Shown: positions 39,822-49,054, numbered from the stretch's first letter. The stretch: 64,000 bases of DNA from Rhodococcus sp. Leaf278 (GCF_001426085.1 NZ_LMRR01000004.1:62001-126000); one strand, 5' to 3'. Numbers and translations are program-made. The notes: generated by a model from the sequence alone, not told the origin.

Positions 39822-40946
39822 ATGCGTCGTACTCTTCTCGTGACGAACGACTTTCCGCCTCGCCCGGGTGGAATCCAGTCCTACCTGCACAGCTTCGCCT
39901 CGCAACTACCCGCTGACGAACTCGTGGTCTACGCTCCGCGGTGGCGCGGTGACTCGCACGAGAAATTCGATGCCGAGCAGCCGTTCGAGGTGATCCGGCA
40001 TCCGACGACACTGATGCTGCCGACCCCGCTCGTGGCGCGTCGGGCAGCCCGAATCCTGAAGTCGCGTCGGTGCGATTCGGTGTGGTTCGGTGCATCGGCA
40101 CCGCTGGCCGTGATGTCATCGCACCTGCGTAAAGCTGGAGCCGAGCGCATCGTGGCCAGTACCCACGGTCACGAGGTCGGCTGGTCGATGGTGCCGGGCG
40201 GGCGGGCGGCCCTCCGCACGATCGGCGAGAACACCGACGTGGTTACCTACGTCAGCAAATACACCCGGGGTCGATTCAGCTCGGCGTTCGGTCGCACCGC
40301 AGCCCTCGAGCACCTGCCGCCCGGAGTCGATACGGATCGCTTCGTCCCCGACGACGCCGCACGAGCGGAACTGCGCGCGCGCTACGGCCTCGGTGATCGA
40401 CCCACCGTTCTGTGTCTCTCGCGGCTCGTACCCCGTAAGGGACAGGACTTCCTGATCCGGGCACTCCCGGGAATTCGGCGAGCCGTCGATGGTGCCGTTC
40501 TGGTGATCGTCGGAGGAGGACCGTACGAGAAGACTCTGCGTGAGCTCGTCCGATCCACCGGCATGGAGCAACACGTCGTGTTCACCGGCACGGTGCCGTC
40601 GGTGGAACTTGCCGCCCACCACACCATCGCCGACGTGTTCGCGATGCCGAGCCGCACTCGTGGCGCGGGTCTCGACGTGGAGGGCCTCGGAATCGTCTAC
40701 CTCGAAGCGTCTTCCTGCGGTGTGCCCGTCGTAGCCGGAACATCCGGGGGTGCGCCGGAAGCTGTGCAGCACAACAAGACCGGGCTCGTTGTCGACGGAA
40801 CTTCGGTCTCGGAGATAACCGATGCGATCGTGCGCATCCTGTCCGATCGCACGCTCGCCGCCCAAATGGGTAACGCCGGCCGCGCGTGGGTCGACGCCGA
40901 GTGGCGCTGGGACGTACTGACGGAAAAGCTGCGGTCGTTGATCTAG
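39822..40946 (+). CDS. pimB: Phosphatidylinositol mannosyltransferase PimB
   Basis: A 374-residue GT4 glycosyltransferase that adds the second mannose to phosphatidylinositol monomannoside, an early step of PIM, lipomannan and lipoarabinomannan synthesis at the cytoplasmic membrane. Typical are MRRTLLVTNDFPPRPGGIQSYLH, the donor-site RKGQDFL and the E-x7-E-like GLGIVYLEASSCGVPVV. It is syntenic with Rv2188c (PimB'), next to fadD15, and convergent with it. Confidence 0.92.
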   Translation: MRRTLLVTNDFPPRPGGIQSYLHSFASQLPADELVVYAPRWRGDSHEKFDAEQPFEVIRHPTTLMLPTPLVARRAARILKSRRCDSVWFGASAPLAVMSSHLRKAGAERIVASTHGHEVGWSMVPGGRAALRTIGENTDVVTYVSKYTRGRFSSAFGRTAALEHLPPGVDTDRFVPDDAARAELRARYGLGDRPTVLCLSRLVPRKGQDFLIRALPGIRRAVDGAVLVIVGGGPYEKTLRELVRSTGMEQHVVFTGTVPSVELAAHHTIADVFAMPSRTRGAGLDVEGLGIVYLEASSCGVPVVAGTSGGAPEAVQHNKTGLVVDGTSVSEITDAIVRILSDRTLAAQMGNAGRAWVDAEWRWDVLTEKLRSLI

Positions 40947-40973
40947 CGCCCGACGTTTCGGAGACCGGACGCC

Positions 40974-42782
40974 TCAGCGGGCGTAGATGGATTCGATGTC
41001 GTCGGCGTACGCCTTGGTGATGACGTTGCGCTTGAGCTTCATCGTCGGGGTCAGCTCGCCGCTCTCCTCCGAGAAGTCATGGGGGAGCAGTCGATATTTC
41101 TTGATGGATTCCGCATGCGAGACCGACTTGTTCGCATCGGCGACGGCTGCATCGATCTCGGCGACGAGATCGGGGTCCTTCTGCAGATCCGCCGCGGTGG
41201 CGTCGGAAGCCTTGCCGTGCGTGGACTTCCACCGATCGAACGCCTCCGGGTCGAGAGTGATGAGCGCTCCGATGAACGGCTTCTGATCGCCCACGACAAC
41301 AGCCTGGCTGATCAGAGCGCCCGCGCGAAGTCGGTCCTCCAAACCGGCCGGCGAGACGTTCTTGCCGCCCGCCGTGACGATCAATTCCTTCTTCCGACCC
41401 GAAATCGTGATGTAACCGTCGTCGTCGACGCTGCCCAGATCTCCGGTGCGGAACCAACCGTCGTCCAGTGACTCTGCCGTGGCTTCCTCGTTGCGCCAGT
41501 AGCCGTCGAACACCACCGGCCCGCGCAGCTGAATTTCCCCGTCCTCGGCGATGCGAACGGTGTTGCCGGGCAACGGCCGTCCGACGCTACCCACGCGCTG
41601 GAATCCGATGGTGTTGACGGCGAAGGCGGCGGTGGTTTCGGTCAGACCGTAACCCTCGTAGATCGTCACGCCGATGCCCCGGTAGAAGTGGCCGAGCCGA
41701 CTACCGAGGGGAGCGCCACCGGAGATGGCAAGTTCGCATTTGCCTCCGAGGGCGGCCCGCAGCTTGCCGTACACCAGTTTGTCGAACACGGTGTGCTTGG
41801 CGCGCAACACGATTCCTGGGCCGCCCGTGTCCTGCGCCTCGCTCCACGCCACCGCGCATTCGGTGGCAAGGTCGAAAATCTTGCCCTTGCCGTCGGAGTG
41901 CGCCTTCTGCTTCGCGGTGTTGAAAACCTTCTCGAACACTCGTGGAACCGAGAGGATGAAGTCCGGTTGGAACGTTCCGAACGTCGCGACGAGGTTGGGA
42001 ATGTCGTTGGTGTGACCGAGCGTGACCCCGGCGTCGAACGACGCGATACTCACTGCCCGTGCGAGGACATGGGCCAGGGGTAGGAACATCAGGGTGCTTC
42101 GGCCCTGCGTCATCAGTGTCTTCAGGGACGTCTCGCGAATACCGAGGGACTCCGCCAGCAGATTGGCGTGGGTCAGCTGGACGCCCTTGGGGCGCCCGGT
42201 GGTGCCCGAGGTGTAGATCAATGTTGCGGGGTCGGACGCGCTCAGTGCCGCCACTCGTCGGTGCACGGAATCCTCGGTGACATCTGCGCCCCCGTCGATC
42301 AGTGCCTGCACGGCGTCGGTGTCGGTGTCGGCCGACTCGATCACGAACGTTCGACGCACTGACTGTGCAGCCGCCACAACATCTTTCGTCTCCTGCACGT
42401 GTGCATCGTTCTCGAGAACGAGCAGTACCGGCTCGGCGTCTTCGAGAATCCACTCGACCTGCCCGGCGGACGACGTCTCGTAGATCGGCACGGTCACGCC
42501 GCCGGCGGCCCAGATCGCATAGTCGACGACAGACCACTCGAACCGCGTCGACGACATCAGTGCAACTCGATCACCCTGTTCTATGCCTGCTGCGATCAGA
42601 CCTCGCGCCACCCCTACGACCGATCGTTCGAACTCGGCCGCGGTGACGTCGGTCCAGGTGCCGTCCACGAGGCGCCGGAACACGACGGCATCGGGCGTGT
42701 TGCGAGCACGGAGGAAGACGGTGTCGACAGCCGAGTCGCTGTCTTCGATGGTGTACTTTGCGGCGGCGGTGAACTCGCGCAC
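40974..42782 (-). CDS. fadD15: Long-chain fatty acid CoA ligase (FadD15-like)
   Basis: A 602-residue adenylate-forming ligase. The AMP-binding motif YTSGTTGRPKGVQLTH, YGLTETTA and GWFRTGDLGSVDDDGYITISGRKKELI are all intact. It starts with GTG after GGAGG (6 bases upstream). The syntenic gene in M. tuberculosis is Rv2187 (FadD15). It activates long-chain fatty acids with CoA in the cytoplasm; the exact chain length is not determined by the sequence. Convergent with pimB and divergent from the SRPBCC gene. Confidence 0.93.
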   Translation of the reverse strand: MREFTAAAKYTIEDSDSAVDTVFLRARNTPDAVVFRRLVDGTWTDVTAAEFERSVVGVARGLIAAGIEQGDRVALMSSTRFEWSVVDYAIWAAGGVTVPIYETSSAGQVEWILEDAEPVLLVLENDAHVQETKDVVAAAQSVRRTFVIESADTDTDAVQALIDGGADVTEDSVHRRVAALSASDPATLIYTSGTTGRPKGVQLTHANLLAESLGIRETSLKTLMTQGRSTLMFLPLAHVLARAVSIASFDAGVTLGHTNDIPNLVATFGTFQPDFILSVPRVFEKVFNTAKQKAHSDGKGKIFDLATECAVAWSEAQDTGGPGIVLRAKHTVFDKLVYGKLRAALGGKCELAISGGAPLGSRLGHFYRGIGVTIYEGYGLTETTAAFAVNTIGFQRVGSVGRPLPGNTVRIAEDGEIQLRGPVVFDGYWRNEEATAESLDDGWFRTGDLGSVDDDGYITISGRKKELIVTAGGKNVSPAGLEDRLRAGALISQAVVVGDQKPFIGALITLDPEAFDRWKSTHGKASDATAADLQKDPDLVAEIDAAVADANKSVSHAESIKKYRLLPHDFSEESGELTPTMKLKRNVITKAYADDIESIYAR

Positions 42783-42914
42783 GGATTACCTCCGGATAGA
42801 ACTGGGAGAACGAAAGTCGATAGCTCGGCTTCACGGATACTGTAGACCCGGCAACAGGGCGCCCGAATGTGCCTCTCGTGCGCAGCCTGCGACCCCATGT
42901 GTGAAGCTCTGACG

Positions 42915-43307
42915 ATGAGCGGTATTCAAGTTGCGGACCAGACATTCGTGGCCGCCCCCGGTGAACGGGTGGCGCAGGCTTTCGCCTCACCCGAGAGGTG
43001 GCGTCGCTGGTGGCCGGATCTGAACCTGACCATCACGGAGGACCGCGGGGAGAAGGGGATCCGCTGGGCCGTGCGCGGCGGTGTGGTCGGAACCATGGAG
43101 CTGTGGCTCGAACCCGCGCTCGACGGAGTAGTCGTGCACTACTTCCTGCATGCCGAGCCCTCGGGTTCCGGCGAGATCACCTCGCAACAACACGCTCGTC
43201 GGGTGTCGGGCCGCGCCATGACCTTCGAGCTCAAACGCGAGCTGGAGGCCGGTCGGTCTGCGGGTGAGGCACCGAGCCACGTAGCGTCGAGTTCAGCTCG
43301 CGATTGA
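42915..43307 (+). CDS. SRPBCC/polyketide-cyclase-like protein 1
   Basis: A 130-residue START-like protein (MSGIQVADQTFVAAPGERVAQAFASPERWRRWWPDLNL...). A hydrophobic ligand pocket is expected, with no catalytic motif visible. It is divergent from fadD15 and lies 134 bp before a second SRPBCC gene; the syntenic gene is Rv2186c. Role unknown; lipid or hydrophobic ligand binding is a family-level guess. The start is the ATG at 42915; an upstream ATG is in frame but adds residues that fall outside the fold. Confidence 0.85.
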   Translation: MSGIQVADQTFVAAPGERVAQAFASPERWRRWWPDLNLTITEDRGEKGIRWAVRGGVVGTMELWLEPALDGVVVHYFLHAEPSGSGEITSQQHARRVSGRAMTFELKRELEAGRSAGEAPSHVASSSARD

Positions 43308-43441
43308 ACCGCGCGGTACGGTCGGCCGGTTCGCGATTGTGCGTCCGCGGATCGATCGTGTGAGATAGATCCGCCGCCTGTTCCACGGCACAACACCGAA
43401 CGAATCGATCGAAGTACTCGAGAGGAAGCGGACGAGAAGTC

Positions 43442-43876
43442 ATGGCGGAGAAAACCCAGAGATCGATCGTCGTCGAAGCCCCGCCCAGCCAGGTCATGGA
43501 CGTCATCGCCGATTTCGACTCGTACCCCTCGTGGGTGTCGGCCGCGAAGTCCGTCGAGGTCCTCGACGTCGGTCCGGACGGACGCGGTAAGCGAGTGAAG
43601 TTCGTGCTGGACGCCGGGATGGTGAAGGACACCTACGAACTCGAGTACGACTGGGCCGCCGACGGCAGCTCCGTGTCGTGGAACCTCGTGTCGGGTGAGA
43701 TGCAGAAATCCCAGAAGGGCTCGTACACGCTTCGCGAAACCGGGAGCGGCACCGACGTGACGTACGAGCTCACCGTGGACCTGAACATTCCGATGATCGG
43801 CCTGTTCAAGCGCAAGGCAGAGAAGGTCATCACCGACACTGCACTCAAGGAATTGAAGAAGCGGGTCGAAGGCTGA
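43442..43876 (+). CDS. SRPBCC-family protein 2 (Rv2185c/TB16.3-like)
   Basis: A 144-residue START/polyketide-cyclase fold protein (MAEKTQRSIVVEAPPSQVMDVIADFDSYPSWVSAAKSVEV...). It is homologous to the abundant mycobacterial protein Rv2185c. No catalytic site is visible. It is followed 29 bp later by an ArsA-like ATPase, and the pair is conserved in order, so a shared role is likely but unproven. Confidence 0.88.
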   Translation: MAEKTQRSIVVEAPPSQVMDVIADFDSYPSWVSAAKSVEVLDVGPDGRGKRVKFVLDAGMVKDTYELEYDWAADGSSVSWNLVSGEMQKSQKGSYTLRETGSGTDVTYELTVDLNIPMIGLFKRKAEKVITDTALKELKKRVEG

Positions 43877-43905
43877 GCGAAGCTCGCACCGAACCCCGCA
43901 CCACG

Positions 43906-45150
43906 GTGATGCTGTTCCTCGGCAAAGGTGGTGCGGGGAAAACCACGCTGGCGGCGGCGTCGGGCCTGCGGCTTGCCGAAGCCGGCGAGCGGGTCTTGAT
44001 TGCCTCCGTGGATCAGGCTTCGTCGCTCGTCGACGCATTTTCGGGCACGCTCGACGGCGCTGTCGATGACGAATCCTCGGAGCCGTCCCGAGTCGTGCCC
44101 GTCACGGCGGGCCTGGACATCGTCGAGATCGACACGCTGAGTCTCCTTGAGGCACGGTATCGAGGACTCGGTTCCGTGGTGGCCATGGCGTCGGCGGGCC
44201 ACGAGCACGGGGTGAGCTTCGGGGCTGTAGAGCCGGAGGAGCTGGTCGGCTTCCCTGGAATCGAAGAATTGTTGGGCATGCACGAGATCTGTCGTCTTGT
44301 CGACGAAGGTCGCTGGGACACAGTGATAGTGGATATGCCTGCGTCGGCCGATGCGTTGAGAACGCTGCAGTTGCCAGACACCGTGGCCGCGTACGTGGAA
44401 CGGATCTGGCCGCACCACGATCGGATGGTGGCAGGCACCGGATCCGACGTGCGTCTCACGCTCGTAGTGGCGATGATCGAGCGAGTGCTCGCCCAAGTCG
44501 ACTCGGTTCGATCGCTGATCACCGACTCTGCGCGCACCGGCGCGACCGTGGTCGTCACTGCCGAACAGCTCTCGGTAGTCGATGCCGAACGAACTCTGTC
44601 GGCCGCGGCACTGCTCGGAATCAGAATCGATCGGGTTCTCGTCAACAAGATTCTGCCGCGGCTCAACTCGTCGTCGATCGGTATGGTCGGTGCCCATCCG
44701 GCTGTGTTCTGGTTCGAGAGCTGGCGGTCCGCGCAGCTCGACGCGGTCGCCGAGCTGCGTCGACGGATCGGCACCGTCCCCGTGGTCGAGGTGGAGCGAG
44801 CCCCTGGTGAACCGGTAGGGTTGGGGCCCTTGCAGGACGTGGCAGATCGCCTGGAACCGAGCTTGCTCGAACGGCGCGCGCCGGAGCGGAGTGAGCAGCC
44901 CTCCGTGGTACTCGAGTCCGGGCGCGGACTCGAATCCGTATATGCGATGAGAATGCTGCTGCCGGTAGTGGATTCGACGACCTTGGGTGTGGGGCGAGTG
45001 GAGGACGACTTGATAGTCAGTGCCGACGGGAGGCGACGGCGCATCAGGTTGGCGTCGGTACTTCGTCGGTGCATCGCAGACTCCGCCGAGCTCGACGGGC
45101 CCTGCCTGGTGGTGCGTTTCCGCCCGAATCCCGACGTGTGGCCACTGTGA
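43906..45150 (+). CDS. ArsA/GET3-like P-loop ATPase
   Basis: A 414-residue ATPase with the deviant Walker A GKGGAGKTT near its N-terminus, a switch-like SVDQASSLVD and a later VIVDMPAS region, typical of the ArsA/GET3/MinD group. Homologue of Rv2184c. No arsenite-binding cysteine pair typical of ArsA is evident, so a role in arsenic export is doubtful. The start GTG is only 30 bp after the previous gene; an upstream non-ATG start in the same frame is possible. A 21-bp tandem repeat overlaps its 3' end. Confidence 0.82.
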   Translation: MMLFLGKGGAGKTTLAAASGLRLAEAGERVLIASVDQASSLVDAFSGTLDGAVDDESSEPSRVVPVTAGLDIVEIDTLSLLEARYRGLGSVVAMASAGHEHGVSFGAVEPEELVGFPGIEELLGMHEICRLVDEGRWDTVIVDMPASADALRTLQLPDTVAAYVERIWPHHDRMVAGTGSDVRLTLVVAMIERVLAQVDSVRSLITDSARTGATVVVTAEQLSVVDAERTLSAAALLGIRIDRVLVNKILPRLNSSSIGMVGAHPAVFWFESWRSAQLDAVAELRRRIGTVPVVEVERAPGEPVGLGPLQDVADRLEPSLLERRAPERSEQPSVVLESGRGLESVYAMRMLLPVVDSTTLGVGRVEDDLIVSADGRRRRIRLASVLRRCIADSAELDGPCLVVRFRPNPDVWPL

Positions 45151-45217
45151 CAGGACGTGTGGCCACTGTGACGAGAAGTGTGGCCACTGCGACGAGACGT
45201 GTGGCCACGGTGACGAG
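45134..45217 (+). repeat. 21-bp tandem repeat (four copies)
   Basis: Four head-to-tail 21-bp units (ACGTGTGGCCACTGTGACGAG and variants) run from within the 3' end of the ArsA-like gene past its stop (45150) to 28 bp before the next start. In the frame of the next gene they read TCGHCDR, TCGHCDE, KCGHCDE, TCGHGDE, i.e. tandem CxxC-His motifs. In the ATPase frame only the first part is translated. Whether any of it is translated in the CxxC frame is not known. Confidence 0.9.
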
Positions 45218-45244
45218 TCCGCGCAGCATGTTCGGGGGGCAGCG

Positions 45245-45712
45245 ATGACCTCAGGGCATTCCGAGCTGGGGGCCGATCTGCTGGCCTTGGCCGACACTGT
45301 GCTGACTCGGCTCGACCCCATCCTGCGCCGAGTTGCGGAGACGCAGCAGGAACGTGATCAACAGGGCTGCAGTTGGTGTCCGGTGTGTGCGCTTGCTGCA
45401 TTGGTGCGCGGCGAGCGGCACGATCTGGTCGAACTCGTGGCTTCGGAAGGGACGGTGATCATCGCGCTGCTGCGCCAGCTGCTTGCCGACCACACGAACG
45501 CCGACCACACGAACCCCGCAACCGGTCACACCGCCGCAGCTCCGGCGGAACCCCCGCCAACAGGTCCCGAGCCGGACCCGACGGCGCCCGAGCCGGTAGA
45601 CCTCTCGAACGTGTCGGTCGACACGAATATGCCGGGCGAACGTCGCCCGGCGTTCGTTCCGATTACCGTTCGAGTGAAGAATTCACGATCGGATACGCAG
45701 GATCGTCCGTGA
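45245..45712 (+). CDS. Conserved hypothetical with CxxCxxC motif
   Basis: A 155-residue protein, homologue of Rv2183c. It has a helical N-terminus (MTSGHSELGADLLALADTVLTRLDPILRRVAET), a CSWCPVC cluster near residue 42 that could bind zinc or a redox partner, then a Pro/Ala-rich linker and a C-terminal RRPAFVPITVRV. The frame is open upstream through the 21-bp CGHCD repeat as far as an ATG at 45020, which would give a longer Cys-rich N-terminus. I prefer MTSGH because it matches the family start. It lies in the SRPBCC-ArsA cluster. Confidence 0.78.
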   Translation: MTSGHSELGADLLALADTVLTRLDPILRRVAETQQERDQQGCSWCPVCALAALVRGERHDLVELVASEGTVIIALLRQLLADHTNADHTNPATGHTAAAPAEPPPTGPEPDPTAPEPVDLSNVSVDTNMPGERRPAFVPITVRVKNSRSDTQDRP

Positions 45713-45776
45713 CGGGTGAGCGTGCGGATCGATCGGTGACAGCCGTGTGGGGGACGGCGGAGAAAGGCAACAACCA

Positions 45777-46751
45777 ATGAAGCGACACCAGCAGCGACTG
45801 ACGGTCGGCATCGACGTGGGCGGGACGAGCCTGCGGGCCTCGGTCGTCGACGCCGACGGGCAAGTGCTGGATTCGACGGCTGCTCCCACTCCGCACACCG
45901 CACGAGCACTCGAGCGAGGGCTGGACCGCGCAGTGCAGGAGTTGGCCGGGCGACACGACATCGCCGCCGTCGGGCTCGCGGTTGCAGGATTCATCGATTC
46001 CGAGCGCACGACAGTTCGGTTCGCTCCGCATCTGCCGTGGGTGGACACCCCCGTCGCGACCGAGATGAGCAAGCGCATCGGACTGCCGGTATTGCTCGAA
46101 CACGACGCAAACTCGGCAGCGTGGGCCGAATATCGATTCGGAGCCGCGTCCGGTGGCCGCAACGTGGTGATGGTGGCCATAGGTACCGGAATCGGCGCGG
46201 CGCTGCTGATCGACGGCAGGATCTACCGCGGCAGCCACGGCGTGGCACCGGAGCTCGGCCACATTCAGGTAGTACCCGACGGCCGGGCCTGCCCCTGCGG
46301 CAAGCGTGGCTGCTGGGAGAGGTATTGCAGCGGCACTGCGCTGGTGGACACCGCGGTCGAGTTCCTCGCTGCGGACCCGTCGTCGTCGACGACCCTGGCC
46401 CGGGAGGTGTTCCTCGATCCCGGCTCGTTGACCGGTCGTCGGATTGCCACCGCCGCGCAGGACGGTGATTCGATCGCGCGACGGACGATGGAGGATTTCG
46501 CGCAGTGGCTCGGGGTGGGATTGTCGATGGTCAGTGACGTGTACGACCCCGATCTGATCGTGTTGGCCGGGGGCGTGGCCACGTCGTCGAGTCAGTTTCT
46601 CGCGCGTGCAACCGACAAGTACGCGGAGCTGGTGACCGGCGCGGGCCACCGCCCGTTGGCTCGTATCCGCAGTACGCAACTGGGCGAGGCGGCGGGCATG
46701 ATCGGGGCTGCGGAGCTGGCCCGGGCCCAGTTCCTCACCGGCGTGCGCTGA
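45777..46751 (+). CDS. ROK-family sugar kinase (glucokinase-like)
   Basis: A 324-residue ROK kinase that phosphorylates a hexose such as glucose with ATP. The ATP motif GIDVGGTSLRASVVD is at the N-terminus, the catalytic Asp lies in EHDANSAAWAEYRFG, and the ROK zinc motif ELGHIQV...CPCGKRGCWERY is intact. ATG at 45777 with AAAGG about 8-10 bases upstream. The gene is an addition relative to M. tuberculosis between the Rv2183c and Rv2182c equivalents. The sugar specificity is not visible. Confidence 0.9.
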   Translation: MKRHQQRLTVGIDVGGTSLRASVVDADGQVLDSTAAPTPHTARALERGLDRAVQELAGRHDIAAVGLAVAGFIDSERTTVRFAPHLPWVDTPVATEMSKRIGLPVLLEHDANSAAWAEYRFGAASGGRNVVMVAIGTGIGAALLIDGRIYRGSHGVAPELGHIQVVPDGRACPCGKRGCWERYCSGTALVDTAVEFLAADPSSSTTLAREVFLDPGSLTGRRIATAAQDGDSIARRTMEDFAQWLGVGLSMVSDVYDPDLIVLAGGVATSSSQFLARATDKYAELVTGAGHRPLARIRSTQLGEAAGMIGAAELARAQFLTGVR

Positions 46752-46929
46752 CCGCGTCCGCCCGGATCGTGTGAGCTCGGTCCCGGAGTCGAGGATGATG
46801 TGGCTGGTGTCATAAACCGTGGGTACAGTTCACTACGCGGCACGGTTCGAGGATGCACGGCCGCAGTCGATTCTCGTTTTCGGGAGCCGGCATCGAATGA
46901 TTTCCGGACCATCATCAGGGAGCAAGTCA

Positions 46930-47658
46930 ATGTGGTACTGGCTGGTCAAGTACGTTTTCATCGGGCCCCTGCTCATCGCCCTCGGGCGACCGACGATCGA
47001 GGGTGCCGAGAACATTCCGGCGCATGGTCCGGTCATCCTGGCGAGTAACCACAAAGCTGTTCTCGACTCCTTCTACCTCCCGCTCAAGACGCCTCGCCGC
47101 ATCACCTTCCTTGCCAAGAGCGAATACTTCACCGGTCCCGGACTCAAGGGTGCGTTCCAGAAGTGGTTCTTCACTGCAGTGGGGCAGGTCCCGATCGATC
47201 GCACCGGAGCCGACGCGGCGCAGGACGCCCTCGACGCGGGCGTGCGGGTGATCGAAGCGGGGAAGGTTCTCGGCATCTATCCCGAGGGCACCCGGTCGCC
47301 CGACGCTCGGCTGTACAAGGGCAAGACCGGTATGGCACGGCTGGCGCTGCAAACCGGAGTTCAGGTGATTCCCGTCGCGATGATCGGCACCGAGAAGATG
47401 AACCCGATCGGTTCGCGTGTCTGGCGTCCGGCGAAGGTCACCATCCGCATCGGCAAGCCCATCGATTTTTCGCGTTTCGAGGGCATGGCAGGCAATCGCT
47501 TCGTCGAGCGCGCCGTCACCGACGAGGTGATGTACGACTTGATGCTGCTGTCCGGTCAGGAATATGTGGACGTGTACGCCGCTTCGATGAAAAAGGCTGC
47601 ACCGGTAGACGATTCGGCTCCCGCGGCTCGGCGTATCCCCGACTCCAAGGCCAGTTGA
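46930..47658 (+). CDS. 1-acylglycerol-3-phosphate O-acyltransferase (PlsC-type)
   Basis: A 242-residue membrane acyltransferase. The NHKAVLDSF catalytic motif (NH-x4-D) and GIYPEGTRSPD are present, after a short N-terminal hydrophobic segment (WYWLVKYVFIGPLLIAL). It adds a fatty acyl chain to lysophosphatidate or a related lysolipid in phospholipid synthesis. The ATG at 46930 is preferred; the frame is open 37 codons upstream. Syntenic with Rv2182c. Confidence 0.9.
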   Translation: MWYWLVKYVFIGPLLIALGRPTIEGAENIPAHGPVILASNHKAVLDSFYLPLKTPRRITFLAKSEYFTGPGLKGAFQKWFFTAVGQVPIDRTGADAAQDALDAGVRVIEAGKVLGIYPEGTRSPDARLYKGKTGMARLALQTGVQVIPVAMIGTEKMNPIGSRVWRPAKVTIRIGKPIDFSRFEGMAGNRFVERAVTDEVMYDLMLLSGQEYVDVYAASMKKAAPVDDSAPAARRIPDSKAS

Positions 47659-47684
47659 ACCTGCACGAAAACATGCGCGATCAC

Positions 47685-48974
47685 CTAGATCGCAGCGGCC
47701 TCGTCAGCTGGCTTCGAGTGGTTGGAGAGGCCGATCGCCGCGAGGGCGACGATCGAGGCCAGAGCCCACCACACGTAGGCGGATGCCGCGAACTGATCCG
47801 GCAACGGCCAGCCGAGTCCGCTCCACCGTCCTTCGCCGAGTTTCCAATGCGGTGGGTACACCATCACAGCGAGTCCGACGGCCACCAGAGACAGCAGCAG
47901 CGCACTGCGGCGGCGATAGCCCAGAACGGCGAGCACGATGGTGAACGGAACCGCCCACACCCAGTGATGCGACCAGGACACCGGTGAGACCAGCAGGCCG
48001 AACATGGCGTTGATCGTCAGAGCCAAGGCAATCTGGCCGGCCGCGAACGCTTTTCGCATCGCCACAGCCGCTATGCCGAGTACCACCACCGACAACGCGA
48101 TCCACAGGATCGAGCGGGGCAACTCGTCCAATCCCAGGCGCGCAAGCACACCGGTGATCGACTGGTTCGGCGGGTAGGCCGGGCCACCGATCCGATCGGA
48201 ATCGACGATGGTCTCGGTCCAGTACTTCACCGAGTCCGACCACGTCAGCGCGAAGCCGATTCCGGTGAACAGCGCGAAACTCAGAACCGAGACCACCGCA
48301 GCGCGAAAGTCCTTGCGCAACAGAAAGAACAACACGAACACCGCAGGCGTGAGCTTGACGGCAGCCACGAGGCCGATCAGGACCCCACGCGGCCAGGGAG
48401 TCTTCTTCGGGAGGCAGTCGAGGGCCACGAACGCCATCAGCACGATGTTGATCTGTCCGTAGTTCAACGTCGAGGTGACCGGCTCAAGTACGAGCACCGA
48501 CAACGCGAACACTGCTCCGGCAGACCACCACAAGAGTGTGCGGGGACGCAATCCGAGCGAGGTGAGTGTCGCCACGACCGTCACCAGCAACAGGATCATC
48601 GACAGAGCCGTCACGGTGATCGATGCGGCGTACAGCGATACCGACGACAGCGGGCTGAAGATCGCCGCGGCGATCGGGGGATAGGTGAACGGCAGCGTTG
48701 TGCCGGTGGCGATCGGCGGCAGCTGCCCGTAGAGGTCCCCGCCTTCCGCGAACACCTGACCGCCGAGTCGATAGACGTCCAGATCCAGTCGGTAGTGCTC
48801 GCCGAGAGCCCGCAGACCCGGAAAGCCGTTGAGGTGGAACAAGACGCCGACTGCGGCGGCGACCAGGACGACGATCCTGCTCGACACGACGGCCCATCGA
48901 GGCCACCGAGGTGGCGTCGTCCCGGCCGGCTCCGATGCCTCGGCTATCGGACGGTTGGTGTCGGGCGATGTCAC
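47685..48974 (-). CDS. GT87-family mannosyltransferase (Rv2181-like)
   Basis: A 429-residue polytopic GT-C protein with about ten membrane helices, homologue of Rv2181, an alpha-1,2-mannosyltransferase that branches lipomannan/lipoarabinomannan using polyprenyl-phosphate mannose. The first loop HYRLDLDVYRLGGQVF carries the acidic residues typical of the catalytic centre. It lies convergent with the acyltransferase and divergent from the RNase AS gene. Exact linkage is by homology only. Confidence 0.88.
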   Translation of the reverse strand: MTSPDTNRPIAEASEPAGTTPPRWPRWAVVSSRIVVLVAAAVGVLFHLNGFPGLRALGEHYRLDLDVYRLGGQVFAEGGDLYGQLPPIATGTTLPFTYPPIAAAIFSPLSSVSLYAASITVTALSMILLLVTVVATLTSLGLRPRTLLWWSAGAVFALSVLVLEPVTSTLNYGQINIVLMAFVALDCLPKKTPWPRGVLIGLVAAVKLTPAVFVLFFLLRKDFRAAVVSVLSFALFTGIGFALTWSDSVKYWTETIVDSDRIGGPAYPPNQSITGVLARLGLDELPRSILWIALSVVVLGIAAVAMRKAFAAGQIALALTINAMFGLLVSPVSWSHHWVWAVPFTIVLAVLGYRRRSALLLSLVAVGLAVMVYPPHWKLGEGRWSGLGWPLPDQFAASAYVWWALASIVALAAIGLSNHSKPADEAAAI

Positions 48975-49054
48975 AACGTGGGCCTTTCGGGGCTGTTCGG
49001 ATTCGGACTACCGGTAGGCCGGGACGTGTCGGGGCACGCGCTAGGGTGAGCCGC

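Noticed and set aside
43906-45150. Arsenic resistance role for the ArsA-like ATPase
   Set aside because: No evident arsenite-binding cysteines and no arsR, arsB or arsC neighbours; conserved company is SRPBCC and CxxC proteins.
45020-45244. N-terminal extension of the CxxC protein from the ATG at 45020
   Set aside because: It would overlap the ArsA-like gene by 131 bp and the family starts at MTSGH. Kept as a finding because of the CGHCD repeat, but not annotated as coding.
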